Of a DNA stretch of 64,000 nucleotides, positions 33,392 through 42,699 are shown piece after piece. Both the position numbers and the translations under genes were made by a program. The notes under the pieces were generated by a model. The model made no database searches and was not told where the DNA came from. It saw nothing but the letters and a program-made list of their open reading frames with translations. The stretch comes from Renibacterium sp. (GTDB taxonomy: Bacteria > Actinomycetota > Actinomycetes > Actinomycetales > Micrococcaceae), in the NCBI GenBank assembly GCA_017419405.1, contig JAFOLH010000015.1, positions 1 to 64,000 of the forward strand. Reading direction: 5' to 3'. Position 1 is the first letter of the stretch. Each line of letters opens with the position of its first letter.

Positions 33392-34138
33392 ATGTCTTCT
33401 ATGAATCTCAAAACACATCAAACATCATCAAAAGGCATTGAAGATCATCGGCATTCTGTTCCGTTGTCCGAAGACCTGCTGCTCGGAGTACTCGTTTTGG
33501 CCCTCGGCGCGGGCTTCACCGTGCTCGGCGGCTTCGCCTTGCCGGACTGGCAACGAACCGGCTTCTGGCAATCGGCGACCTTCGACGATCTGATCGGCGC
33601 CACGGCAATCGCAGCTGGGATCGCCATCGTGCTCTGGTGGCTGGTTTCGATGCTCGCGGCAGTTGCCGCAGCGCTGCTTTTCGCCCGTGGAAACCGCCGT
33701 CTGGCAGCCCGCTTCGGGCGGCTGGCACCGGGGTTCATGAGGCGTCTGGCGATCGCCCTGCTGGGCATCAACCTGACCACGGTGCCACTTGCCTATGCCG
33801 GCCAGACAACGGACCCCGCGGCGCCGGCCGCCCAGGAAGCACCAGGCCAAGAATCCGTCGAACCGACCTACCGAGGGGTGGATCCGGCGTGGAAACCTCG
33901 GAACGCCGCTCCCCCGCCGGACGCCGCTCCCCCGCCGAACGCAACCCGCAGCGTCCGGGTGGTGGCAGCCGGCGAGAGCCTGTGGTCGATTGCCGCCACG
34001 ACGCTGCGCGCCGGCGCTGCAGCATCCGACATCGCCGCCGAGTGGCCCCGCTGGTATGCGCAGAACCGGGAATCTGTGGGCCCGGACCCGGACCGGCTCC
34101 TGGCCGGGTCGGAACTGCAGGCGCCTGATCCGGCTTGA
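33392..34138 (+). CDS. Membrane protein with LysM peptidoglycan-binding domain
   Basis: 248 residues with three hydrophobic segments (about 28-52, 65-95 and 115-132), then an extracytoplasmic Pro/Ala-rich linker containing a short duplication (APPPDAAPPPNA), and a LysM domain from about 188: VRVVAAGESLWSIAATTL to WYAQNRESVGPDPDRLLAGSEL. LysM binds peptidoglycan glycan strands. GGAG lies eight bases ahead of ATG 33392; other in-frame ATGs follow closely. Precedes the Rv3235-family gene by 28 bases, probably one transcript. Confidence 0.85.
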   Translation: MSSMNLKTHQTSSKGIEDHRHSVPLSEDLLLGVLVLALGAGFTVLGGFALPDWQRTGFWQSATFDDLIGATAIAAGIAIVLWWLVSMLAAVAAALLFARGNRRLAARFGRLAPGFMRRLAIALLGINLTTVPLAYAGQTTDPAAPAAQEAPGQESVEPTYRGVDPAWKPRNAAPPPDAAPPPNATRSVRVVAAGESLWSIAATTLRAGAAASDIAAEWPRWYAQNRESVGPDPDRLLAGSELQAPDPA

Positions 34139-34166
34139 ATCCTGGTGTTCGGTAAGGGGAACCGAA

Positions 34167-34619
34167 ATGAACAGTGCGCTTGCTGCAGCTTGGGAGTCCG
34201 ACGACCCGGGGGGTCGACTTCGTGCGGTACGGGCTGAATCGCGGACTCGGCAGAGCCGGCCCGCCGCCGATGAACGAGCGGAAGTGCACCGGGTCGCCGG
34301 ACATGTCGCCCGCGGCGCCCTCGAGGTGCTGGCCGGATCGCGGCAGGCCCAACAACTGGCCTCGCTGCTCGTGCCTGCGGTCTATCGCAGTCTGTTGGCC
34401 CGCGCCGAACTGAGCAAACGGGCCAGAGAATTGGACCCGGCGAAATTCGCCAAACTCCACCAAGGAGTCAAGGCCCACTCGGTGCATTCATGCGCCGTAG
34501 CCCCAGGGGTTTACGAACTGAGCGTCGTGGTCACGGAACGAATCCGGTGCCGAGCACTGGCGATGCGGATAGAAAAGCAGGGCGGCAACTGGAAAGTCAC
34601 CGCCCTGCTCATCGGTTGA
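34167..34619 (+). CDS. Rv3235-family protein
   Basis: 150 residues. The C-terminal region, with EVHRVAGHVARGALEVLAGS, LASLLVPAVYRSLL and a final strand pair GVYELSVVVTERIRCRALAM / NWKVTALLIG, matches the small Rv3235 family found beside secA in actinobacteria. The fold resembles an NTF2-like or secretion-chaperone module, but no function is known. AAGGGGA precedes the ATG. Convergent with secA. Confidence 0.8.
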   Translation: MNSALAAAWESDDPGGRLRAVRAESRTRQSRPAADERAEVHRVAGHVARGALEVLAGSRQAQQLASLLVPAVYRSLLARAELSKRARELDPAKFAKLHQGVKAHSVHSCAVAPGVYELSVVVTERIRCRALAMRIEKQGGNWKVTALLIG

Positions 34620-34661
34620 ACCCGCGCATCGGCTGAATGCCAGGTCGCCCGCGCCGCCGGC

Positions 34662-37472
34662 TCAGCGCCGCTTTTTGCGCTTGTTGTTGGGTTTGCTCGA
34701 CTTGCGTGCCGAGGGCGGCAAGGTGCTCTCGGTCGAGGAACCCGTGCCGCGCCGCTCCACTCTGGTCTCGGCTTCACCGGAAGCATCCGGCGCCGTGAAC
34801 TGCAGCTGACTGGGGCGCTCCGGAGCTTCCAATCCGGGCGCGGTGAGTACCGGACGGTTCGCTGCGGAAGCAGGCTCCGCCCCGTCGTCCGACCCGGATC
34901 CGCCATCGCCGACCCGATTGAGCAGGGCCGCGGGTTGATTGGCCTGGATACCGACCGATGCGGCAGGTGCTTCTTCCACCTGGACTTCCAAGTTGAACAG
35001 GAAGCCGACGCTCTCCTCGCGGATCGCGCCCATCATCGATTGGAACATGACGAAGCCTTCGCGCTGGTACTCGACCAGCGGATCACGTTGCGCCATGGCG
35101 CGCAGACCGATGCCCTCTTTCAAGTAATCCATCTCGTAAAGGTGTTCCTGCCACTTCCGGCCGATCACCGAAAGCACCACCCGACGCTCGAGTTCCCGCA
35201 TGGTTTCGGCGCCCAGCGCCGTTTCCCGGCCTTGGTACGCAAGCTGCGCGTCGGACAGGATTTCGCGTTTGAGCATCTCCACCGTGATATTGCCGGCGCC
35301 GCCTACCTCCTCGGCCAGGTCGTCGACCGTGAGGCTCATCGGGTACAAGGTGCCCAGTGAGCTCCACAAGGCCTTGTAGTCCCAACCTTCCGCGTGGCCT
35401 TCGGCAGTGGTCGCGTCGATGCTTTCGTTGACCGTGTCTTCGAGGAAATGCTGCACTTTTTCATGCAGGTCGTCGCCCTCCAGGATCCGCCGACGGTCGC
35501 CGTAGATCGCTTCGCGTTGCCGGTTGAGCACATCGTCGTATTTCAGCACGTTCTTGCGCTGCTCGGCATTGCGCCCTTCGACCTGTCCCTGCGCCGAAGC
35601 GATCGCCTTGGAGACCAGCTTGGATTCCAGCGCCTGGTCGTCCGGCATCGCCGAGCCGCCCATCAGGCGCTCGGCCGCACCGGAATTGAACAAACGCATC
35701 AAGTCGTCGGTCAAGGACAGGTAGAACCGGGATTCGCCCGGATCTCCCTGACGGCCGGACCGGCCACGCAGCTGGTTGTCGATCCGGCGGGACTCGTGCC
35801 GTTCGGTGCCCAGCACGTACAGGCCGCCCAGTTCCACGACTTCTTCGTGCTCCACCTCGGTGGTTTCCTGGGCCTTCTCATAAGCCTCGGCCCAGGCGGC
35901 CTCGTACTCCTCGGGAGTCTCTTCAGGGTTGAGCCCGCGCGCGGCCAGTTCGGCCACCGCGTTGAACTCGGCGTTTCCACCCAGCATGATGTCAGTACCA
36001 CGGCCGGCCATGTTGGTGGCCACGGTCACCGCGCCCTTGCGCCCGGCCTGCGCCACGATGGCAGCTTCCCGCGCGTGGTTCTTCGCGTTCAGGACTTCAT
36101 GCTTGACGCCGGCCTTCGCAAGCTGCTTGGAGAGGTATTCGCTCTTTTCGACGCTGGTGGTACCCACCAGAACCGGCTGGCCCTTCTCATGCCGTTCGAC
36201 GATGTCCTTCACCACGGCTTCGAATTTGACCACTTCGTTCTTGTAGACCAAATCCGGCTGGTCCACGCGCACCATCGGCTTGTTGGTCGGAATCGGCACC
36301 ACGCCGAGCTCGTAAGTGCCCATGAATTCCGCGGCCTCGGTCTCTGCGGTACCGGTCATCCCGGAGAGCTTCTCGTAGAGCCGGAAGTAGTTCTGCAGGG
36401 TCACCGTGGCCAAGGTCTGGTTTTCCGCCTTGATTTCCACGCCCTCTTTGGCTTCGATGGCCTGGTGCATGCCTTCGTTGTAGCGCCGGCCGGCCAGAAT
36501 ACGGCCGGTGTGTTCGTCGACGATCAGCACTTCGCCGTCCAGGATCACATAATCCTTGTCCCGCTTGAAGAGCTCCTTGGCTTTGATCGCGTTGTTCAAG
36601 AAGCCGATCAGCGGAGTGTTCGCCGACTCGTAGAGGTTGCTGATGCCCAGGTAGTCTTCGACCTTTTCGATGCCCGGCTCGAGCACTCCGACGGTGCGTT
36701 TTTTCTCATCGACTTCGTAGTCGTCCTCGACCTCGAGGCGCAAAACCACCTTCGCGAACTCGCTGTACCAGCGGTTGGCATCGCCGCTGGCCGGACCCGA
36801 GATGATCAACGGCGTCCTGGCTTCATCGATCAGGATCGAGTCGACTTCGTCGACGATCGCGAAGTGGTGTCCGCGCTGCACCAGCTCGTCGGAGCTCCAC
36901 GCCATATTGTCGCGCAGGTAGTCGAACCCGAACTCGTTGTTGGTGCCGTAAGTGACATCGGCGGCGTATTGTTCGCGGCGCGTCGGCGGCTCCTGCTGCG
37001 ACAGGATGCACCCGCTGGTCAATCCCATGAAACGGTGCACCCGGCCCATCAGCTCGGATTGGTAGCTGGCCAGGTAGTCGTTGGTCGTGACGATGTGCAC
37101 GCCTTTGCCGGAGAGCGCATTGAGGTACGCCGGCGCGGTGGCGACCAGGGTCTTGCCTTCACCGGTTTTCATTTCCGCGATGTTGCCCAGATGCAGCGCG
37201 GCACCGCCCATCAACTGCACATCGAATTGCCGCATGCCGAGCGTCCGCCGGGAACCCTCGCGGACCGCGGCAAAGGCCTCCGGCAGCAAATCGTCGAGCG
37301 ACTCGCCGTCCGCATGGCGCGCTTTGAGCTTGTCCGTCTCCTCACGCAGCTCCGCGTCGGTGAAGGTCTGGAACGAGTCTTCCAAGGAATTGATCGCGTC
37401 AGCATAGACATGCAGCTTTTTGAGCGTCTTGCGGTCGCCGGTGCGAAGAATCTTTTCAAGCAGTGATGGCAC
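34662..37472 (-). CDS. secA: Protein translocase ATPase SecA
   Basis: Motor that drives preproteins through SecYEG. 936 residues: the [19 protein letters not shown] start, Walker A in [12 protein letters not shown], the DEAD-like [12 protein letters not shown], the second nucleotide domain with [13 protein letters not shown] and [19 protein letters not shown], and the helical wing/scaffold. The tail is Lys/Arg-rich (NNKRKKRR) and lacks the Cys/His zinc motif of proteobacterial SecA, as in actinobacterial SecA1. GTG 37472 follows AGGAG at eight bases. It appears to be monocistronic, with 188 bases between it and the ycaQ-like gene. Confidence 0.98.
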   Translation of the reverse strand: MPSLLEKILRTGDRKTLKKLHVYADAINSLEDSFQTFTDAELREETDKLKARHADGESLDDLLPEAFAAVREGSRRTLGMRQFDVQLMGGAALHLGNIAEMKTGEGKTLVATAPAYLNALSGKGVHIVTTNDYLASYQSELMGRVHRFMGLTSGCILSQQEPPTRREQYAADVTYGTNNEFGFDYLRDNMAWSSDELVQRGHHFAIVDEVDSILIDEARTPLIISGPASGDANRWYSEFAKVVLRLEVEDDYEVDEKKRTVGVLEPGIEKVEDYLGISNLYESANTPLIGFLNNAIKAKELFKRDKDYVILDGEVLIVDEHTGRILAGRRYNEGMHQAIEAKEGVEIKAENQTLATVTLQNYFRLYEKLSGMTGTAETEAAEFMGTYELGVVPIPTNKPMVRVDQPDLVYKNEVVKFEAVVKDIVERHEKGQPVLVGTTSVEKSEYLSKQLAKAGVKHEVLNAKNHAREAAIVAQAGRKGAVTVATNMAGRGTDIMLGGNAEFNAVAELAARGLNPEETPEEYEAAWAEAYEKAQETTEVEHEEVVELGGLYVLGTERHESRRIDNQLRGRSGRQGDPGESRFYLSLTDDLMRLFNSGAAERLMGGSAMPDDQALESKLVSKAIASAQGQVEGRNAEQRKNVLKYDDVLNRQREAIYGDRRRILEGDDLHEKVQHFLEDTVNESIDATTAEGHAEGWDYKALWSSLGTLYPMSLTVDDLAEEVGGAGNITVEMLKREILSDAQLAYQGRETALGAETMRELERRVVLSVIGRKWQEHLYEMDYLKEGIGLRAMAQRDPLVEYQREGFVMFQSMMGAIREESVGFLFNLEVQVEEAPAASVGIQANQPAALLNRVGDGGSGSDDGAEPASAANRPVLTAPGLEAPERPSQLQFTAPDASGEAETRVERRGTGSSTESTLPPSARKSSKPNNKRKKRR

Positions 37473-37660
37473 GTTCCATGCTCCTGGGTTGCTACAGCCT
37501 AGTGATGGCCCGGTTCGGGCACCTGGACGGTTTCCAGCGTGATCAGTCTACGTGAGTCACGTCTCGGCGAGCATACTGGTTCCCGCTGAGCGAATTCTGA
37601 TCGTGCCGAACCCGGATCATTGCGGCATGCGGCCAAGCCTTTACCCGGCTGGACGGCCCG

Positions 37661-38878
37661 TCACCGCCGCGCCAGAGCCGCCGCCAACGGCACGGCGAGA
37701 TCCCCCACCGGTTCCACCACGACGTCGGCCAAACCCAGCCACTGGGCCAGCAAACCCAACTCGGCGGCAAGCTCCGCTGCGGTATCGGCCGGTGCTTCGG
37801 GCTCGGCGAATGCGGTGCGCACCAGGAGCCGGCCGGCGGACCGGTCCGCTTTGAGATCGGTCCGCGCCACGATGCGGTCCCGGAGCAGGAACGGCAACAC
37901 GTAGTAGCCGTGGGTGCGCTTGTGCGCCGGGGTGTAGATGCCGATCCGGTAATGCATGCCGAACAGGTCCAGCAACCTGCTGCGCTCGAAAACCAACGGG
38001 TCGAAAGGGCTCAGCAAAGCCCTCGCCCGGGACGTCCGCGGACGTGCCGCTTCCCGGTGCACGAACAATTCCGATTCCCAGCCCCGCACTGCCACCGGCT
38101 CCAAAACGCCTTCTTCGACCAGACGCCGTACCGCGGCGACCGCCGGCTTCACCGGGAGCCGGAAATAGTCGGCAAAACAACGTGCGCTGCCGATGCCGTG
38201 CGCCCGGGCCGATGCCTCGATGAGCCGGTGGATGCTCGCTTCGCGGTCATCCGGCGCTGCGGAGCGCTCGGCCGACCCCAGGATCCGTCCGGTCGGCGTG
38301 TACCGCCGCTCGAATTGCTCATTCCGACCGGCAACGCCGACTTCGCCGGCGATGAACAGCTTCTCCAAAATCTGTTTCACCGGATTCCAATTCCAGCCCC
38401 AGTTTTTGCGGTCGATCTCGAATTGCTGCCCGATCCGGCTGCTCACCTGCCGCGCGGTCATCGCCCGCCCGGCTTCGAGGGTGGCCAAGATCCGCTGGGC
38501 CAGTGCGGCTTCTTCTTCATCCGGCAAGGTGTCGCCGCCGAACCAATTCCGCCGCTGCCACAACCGGATGTCCGCGAAGTGCTTCGGCTGGATGAAGCTT
38601 GCCTCGTGCGCCCAGTACTCGACCATCTTGCGGGGATGCTTATTGCTGAGTTTGTTCAGCAGGTCGCGGTCGTAGTCGCCCAAACGGGCGAAAAAGGGCA
38701 GGTAATGGCTTCGGGAGAGCACATTGACCGAATCGATCTGGACCAATTGCATCTGTTCGAAACTTTTGGCCAGGGCCCTGCTGCTCACCGGTTTCCTCGG
38801 CTTCCCTTTGGCCAGGCCTTGGGCCCCGATGGCGATCCTCCGGGCTTGGGCGAGGGTCATCGGCGAAGCAGTCGTCAT
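37661..38878 (-). CDS. YcaQ/AlkX-type winged-helix DNA glycosylase
   Basis: 405-residue HTH_42 protein. Members excise bulky alkylated bases and unhook interstrand crosslinks. Visible marks: LQIDSVNVL-like LVQIDSVNVLSRSHYLPFF, with the QxD catalytic motif of the YcaQ branch; MVEYWAHEASFI; and winged-helix repeats around 200-290 (RCFADYFRLPVKPAVAAV). ALLSPFDPLVFERSRLLDLFG and YYVLPFLL are conserved C-terminal features. ATG 38878 is chosen over TTG 38884. Downstream lies secA on the same strand. Confidence 0.88.
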   Translation of the reverse strand: MTTASPMTLAQARRIAIGAQGLAKGKPRKPVSSRALAKSFEQMQLVQIDSVNVLSRSHYLPFFARLGDYDRDLLNKLSNKHPRKMVEYWAHEASFIQPKHFADIRLWQRRNWFGGDTLPDEEEAALAQRILATLEAGRAMTARQVSSRIGQQFEIDRKNWGWNWNPVKQILEKLFIAGEVGVAGRNEQFERRYTPTGRILGSAERSAAPDDREASIHRLIEASARAHGIGSARCFADYFRLPVKPAVAAVRRLVEEGVLEPVAVRGWESELFVHREAARPRTSRARALLSPFDPLVFERSRLLDLFGMHYRIGIYTPAHKRTHGYYVLPFLLRDRIVARTDLKADRSAGRLLVRTAFAEPEAPADTAAELAAELGLLAQWLGLADVVVEPVGDLAVPLAAALARR

Positions 38879-38991
38879 AGCCAAAGCCTAAGGGTTATTC
38901 CGGACAACGAGCGTCCGTAATAGGTTGCGCCCGCTGCACTCCGACGAACGCGGCGGCGGCACGGCCGGCACCACTCGTCGTCGTCGATTTC

Positions 38992-39060
38992 AGATAGCGG
39001 CAAGGCTTTGGGATAGCCGAATGACGTCCATCCGACTATCCCAAAGTCATTTCGCTATCT
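38992..39060. repeat. Long imperfect inverted repeat between hpf and ycaQ-like gene
   Basis: Arms 38992-39020 and 39032-39060 match at 23 of 29 positions around an 11-base loop; both end in AGATAGCG/CGCTATCT and share CTTTGGGATAG. It lies between the hpf stop and the start of the same-strand ycaQ-like gene and could be a terminator for hpf or a dispersed palindromic element. No T-run is visible. Confidence 0.7.
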
Positions 39061-39074
39061 GAAAACCGGAAAGG

Positions 39075-39794
39075 TCAGGACGCCGTGGCCGCCCGGTCGT
39101 CCGAACGGTAGGCCAAAATCTGATCCGCGGGAACCGAAGCCGCATCGGCGCAATCAGCGTCCAAGGTGATCACTCCGTAAGTCCAACCGCGACGCCGGTA
39201 CACCACGGACGGGGCATTGGTCGCGGAGTCCACGAAAAGATAGAAATCGTGCCCGACCAGCTCCATGTTGTCCACCGCGTCGTCCACCCCCATTGCGGTC
39301 GCCGGGAAGGTCTTCCGCCTGATCAGCACCGGCGAATCCCCTGCCGGGATGTCATTGTCGATCTCGTATTGCGAGCGCGGCTCAGCCGGCTCGGCGCTTT
39401 CCGGAGCGTTCAGCAACGCCAACGGACTGGTCGGTACCGGGTCCAAAGCGGCGGTCGCCTCGCTCACCGCGATCGGCGTATGCCTTCCGCGGTGGATCTT
39501 CTTTCGGTCCTTGGCCCTTCGCAGCCGTTCCAAGAGCTTGTTGTAGGCCACATCGAAGGCCGCGAATTTATCCCCTGCATGCGCTTCCGCGCGGATCACC
39601 GGGCCACGTCCCTGTACCGTCAATTCCACTGTGAGTTGGGTATCCGCCAACTTCGCATTCGCCTGCTTCGATACCTTCGCATCAATACGCTGAACCTTTT
39701 CGGTGAGGTGCTCCAGCTTGGAAATCTTCTCGGTAGCGTATTCGCGGAACCGGTCTGAGACAGTGAGATTGCGGCCGCTGATCATGAATTCCAT
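39075..39794 (-). CDS. hpf: Ribosome hibernation promoting factor, long form
   Basis: 239 residues. The N-terminal HPF/RaiA domain (MEFMISGRNLTVSDRFREY to AFDVAYNKLLERLRRAKD) binds the 30S decoding region; the C-terminal domain (from about 165: YEIDNDIPAGDSPVLIRRK, FYLFVDSATNAPSVVYRRRGWTYGVI) mediates 70S dimerisation into 100S particles. An Ala/Pro-rich linker joins them. GGAGGG lies four bases before ATG 39794. Its neighbour comF is transcribed the same way 120 bases upstream, the arrangement of Rv3241c-Rv3242c. Confidence 0.95.
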   Translation of the reverse strand: MEFMISGRNLTVSDRFREYATEKISKLEHLTEKVQRIDAKVSKQANAKLADTQLTVELTVQGRGPVIRAEAHAGDKFAAFDVAYNKLLERLRRAKDRKKIHRGRHTPIAVSEATAALDPVPTSPLALLNAPESAEPAEPRSQYEIDNDIPAGDSPVLIRRKTFPATAMGVDDAVDNMELVGHDFYLFVDSATNAPSVVYRRRGWTYGVITLDADCADAASVPADQILAYRSDDRAATAS

Positions 39795-39914
39795 AGTGCC
39801 CTCCACATGACGAAAGTGACACGACGGTCGGCTTTCGGTTCTGTTGCCAGACCGCCGACGGGTCCTGATCCTCAATGAGGTACCCGTCCATTCACGTTAG
39901 TTCAAAGCAACCAT

Positions 39915-40862
39915 TTATTCACCCTCTGTTCGCATATATTTTCTTGGAGTTGCCTGTTCATCCCAGTCCAGCCTGTGCCGGGGCACAGGACCGGCGACCG
40001 CGGCGAGCACCACGGCGCCGCGGACCGCCGCACCGGCCCCGGCCAAGACCCGCGCCGCTTCGGCCACGGTGGCCCCGGTGGTCAGCACGTCGTCGACGAT
40101 CAGACACGGTTTCCCGGCCAGAACCCGGCGCAGCCGCTTCGGCACCCGCAGGCTGCCCGCGGTCTTGGCCCGCCGCACGGCCCCGGACATCGCCTTTTGC
40201 GGCCCGCGCAGCCAACCCCAAGGCCCGCGGCGTACTCGGCGCAACGCCGGAACCACCGGGAAGGACCCGGCTACTCCCCGGCGCCCCGCCCGGAACAGTT
40301 CCGCGAGCGGATCGAATCCGCGTCGCCGAAATCCGGCCGGGCTGCACGGTACCGGGACCAGCACGGGGGCTTGCGCCGGTGCGCCGATCAGCACGGGAAG
40401 CCCGGGCGGATCGGCCAGAACCGCTGATTCCAGGGTCCGGTCGAGCACCCGGGACAATTCACCGGCCAGCGGCACTGCGCCATGGTCCTTGAACGCCAGG
40501 ATCACCCGGGCGAGTTCCTGTTCATAACGCCCGCCGGCCAGCACCGGCAGATTGACCGTGCCGTCCGCGCCGCACAGTGCCGCAGCGAACCGTGCGGCCG
40601 GAAACGGCAGTGCGGTGCGCCGGCGCAACCGACCCGCGCAGGCTGCGCACAACAACGCGTCGGTGGCAGCACAGACGGCGCAGCTGACCGGGAAAATCAG
40701 GCCGAAAAACTGCTCCACGGCCAATGCCGCGAACCCATAACAACGGTGCCACCGGGCCCGCGGCCGGGCCCGGTGCCGGCCGACTCCGGGCGCATCCGAC
40801 AATTGCGCACCCGGCGGCTGGCCATCCGATGGTTGCCCGCGCGGCGATTGGTTGATCCCCAT
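39915..40862 (-). CDS. comF: ComF-family phosphoribosyltransferase-like protein
   Basis: 315 residues. An N-terminal zinc-type knuckle (CAVCAATDALLCAACAGRL, four Cys) precedes a type I phosphoribosyltransferase domain with the PRPP loop CLIVDDVLTTGATVAEAARVL. ComF acts in DNA uptake in Bacillus and Haemophilus; the role in actinobacteria is unclear. Long Gly/Arg-rich inserts are present (RRGVAGSFPVVPALRRVRRG). GGAGG lies one base from ATG 40862, which is close, so the true start could be elsewhere. Last gene of the mtrA-mtrB-lpqB group. Confidence 0.88.
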   Translation of the reverse strand: MGINQSPRGQPSDGQPPGAQLSDAPGVGRHRARPRARWHRCYGFAALAVEQFFGLIFPVSCAVCAATDALLCAACAGRLRRRTALPFPAARFAAALCGADGTVNLPVLAGGRYEQELARVILAFKDHGAVPLAGELSRVLDRTLESAVLADPPGLPVLIGAPAQAPVLVPVPCSPAGFRRRGFDPLAELFRAGRRGVAGSFPVVPALRRVRRGPWGWLRGPQKAMSGAVRRAKTAGSLRVPKRLRRVLAGKPCLIVDDVLTTGATVAEAARVLAGAGAAVRGAVVLAAVAGPVPRHRLDWDEQATPRKYMRTEGE

Positions 40863-40941
40863 GCCTCCAGGATCCCTCGGCAGAATCCAGGTCGCGCGAA
40901 AAATCCCGAATCCGCCCGCGAATGTGGGGACCGCCCGTCGT

Positions 40942-42699
40942 TCAGCCCGCGAAGGCCAGGTCAGAGATGCCTTTGAGGTCCGGCCGCTCCTGCCACCCGG
41001 TATTCGACTGGACGAAAACCGATCCGCTGCTGGTCTGCGCGTAGATGTCCGAAACATCGCTCGTCACATTGCCCACGCTGAGCCGTTGCATGCCGGTCAG
41101 GGCCGGTAACGGCTTCGGATCCGCACTGAGCGAAAGCTTGGTCGCCACCACGTCCCCGGTGCCCGGTGCCATCACGATCATTTTGGTCTCATCGCCCCAA
41201 TAGCCGAGCGTGAAGGTCACCGTGTCGAGGAACATCCCGATCGGCACGGTGAGATCACGCGGCGGGCTGGCCGGGGAGTTGTCCTGCCGGAGAATGCCGG
41301 TCAAATGGACCTGGCTTTGCCCGGCAGCGCTGGAAACCACCATGATCCGGGTGCCATCGCGGGAGACCCGGAGCGAACTGACGGTACGCCCTTTGAGCCA
41401 CTCCATGGTCAGGGTGACCGTTTGCACGGTTGCCCCGTTGTTCTGTGCGGCGTTGCTCGCGAAGACCCGCCCGGAACCATCGGCGGCGGCACTCCAGACC
41501 CAGTTCGACGGCGAAAAAGACGGCGGGGTCAGCGGCACCCCGGTCATCGCGACCGACTCGGCCTTGCCCGGCGCAATCGTATAGAGCGAGGTACGGTCGC
41601 CGTTCAGGAAAGCGACCGGACCGTCTTTGGCGAACGACGAATAGGACTGGGCTGGAACCGCCGGCTGGAGCCGGGCCACCGAAGGCATGCCCGGGATTGC
41701 GGAAATCGCGCCGTTCTCCAGATAGACCAGTTCGTTCTGGGACACCCCGATCTGCCTGCTCGGAGTCTGCGGGGCGTGGATCTGGCTGGCCTGGCTCTGC
41801 CCGGTGTCGCCGACGTCGACCGGTACCTGATCAGCGCGCATCACCACGTTGGTCACCGTGTTCAGGCCACGGCTCAGAGTTTCGGAGAGCTGCGCCTGCA
41901 TCTGTTGCCGGGCCTGCAGGCTGGCAGCTTGCAAGGGCCCTGCGGACAAATCGACGGTCGCCGTGGACGAGCTGATCGGCACGGTATCCCGGGCGAGCCG
42001 GATGCCATCCGGGAAAGCACTCGCCACCGCTCCTTTGAGATAGGGGGCCGGCCCATTGACCAGATTCCGCACGATCATCGTGGCCACCGAGTTGGAACCG
42101 CCCGGGAACCACCTGACATCCGGCACGGTGTACGTGAACGTCGGATCATAGAAGTACAACGAATACGCATTGAAAATCGTCTGGAAGTAGGCCTTGGCCA
42201 AAATCACGCCGTCCGGCAAGGAATTGATCCGCCATTCGCCGTCGACTTTCATCAACCCGAACTGGATGGTCCCGGATGGGCCCGATTCGGCCGGCGTCCG
42301 GATGCCGTCGGCGTCCAGCACCGAGTCCACGTCGAGCTCGACCTTGTAGTCGTTCTCGGTGCCGTTCCGGCTGATGTTCGGCTGCCCCCGGTAGACCACG
42401 GTCCGCTGGTCGTTCTTCCAGGCGTTCGCCGCAGCGGCGGTCAAATACTTCCGGGCCACCTGGAAATTGTCCGAAAACCCGGTGGCCGCATTGATGAAGC
42501 CGTTGATGATCGCGGTCTGATCGGCGCCCGCGCTGGGCGGAACCGGCTTGAAGTTGGTGTTCTGCTGCACCTCGCCGGTGGTGCTGACTTCGGATTTGGA
42601 CACCGGTCCGCCGGTCGGGATCGATGCGCAGCCGGCGATCGCGGCGAGGCAGAGCAGCATCGACATGAGCACCAGTAGCCCTCGGTTCCGCCGGTTCAT
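40942..42699 (-). CDS. lpqB: Lipoprotein LpqB, MtrAB accessory
   Basis: 585-residue lipoprotein with lipobox IAGC (Cys about 24). An N-terminal GerMN-like domain (about 60-330) is followed by a beta-propeller-like region (VSQNELVYLENGAISAI onward). LpqB sits outside the membrane and modulates the sensor MtrB in mycobacteria. ATG 42699 overlaps the mtrB stop in ATGA and GGAGG lies seven bases upstream. Confidence 0.95.
   Translation of the reverse strand: MNRRNRGLLVLMSMLLCLAAIAGCASIPTGGPVSKSEVSTTGEVQQNTNFKPVPPSAGADQTAIINGFINAATGFSDNFQVARKYLTAAAANAWKNDQRTVVYRGQPNISRNGTENDYKVELDVDSVLDADGIRTPAESGPSGTIQFGLMKVDGEWRINSLPDGVILAKAYFQTIFNAYSLYFYDPTFTYTVPDVRWFPGGSNSVATMIVRNLVNGPAPYLKGAVASAFPDGIRLARDTVPISSSTATVDLSAGPLQAASLQARQQMQAQLSETLSRGLNTVTNVVMRADQVPVDVGDTGQSQASQIHAPQTPSRQIGVSQNELVYLENGAISAIPGMPSVARLQPAVPAQSYSSFAKDGPVAFLNGDRTSLYTIAPGKAESVAMTGVPLTPPSFSPSNWVWSAAADGSGRVFASNAAQNNGATVQTVTLTMEWLKGRTVSSLRVSRDGTRIMVVSSAAGQSQVHLTGILRQDNSPASPPRDLTVPIGMFLDTVTFTLGYWGDETKMIVMAPGTGDVVATKLSLSADPKPLPALTGMQRLSVGNVTSDVSDIYAQTSSGSVFVQSNTGWQERPDLKGISDLAFAG

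Noticed and set aside
38879-38991. Possible tRNA or small RNA in the gap between the ycaQ-like gene and the palindrome
   Set aside because: No cloverleaf, T-loop motif or terminator could be made out.
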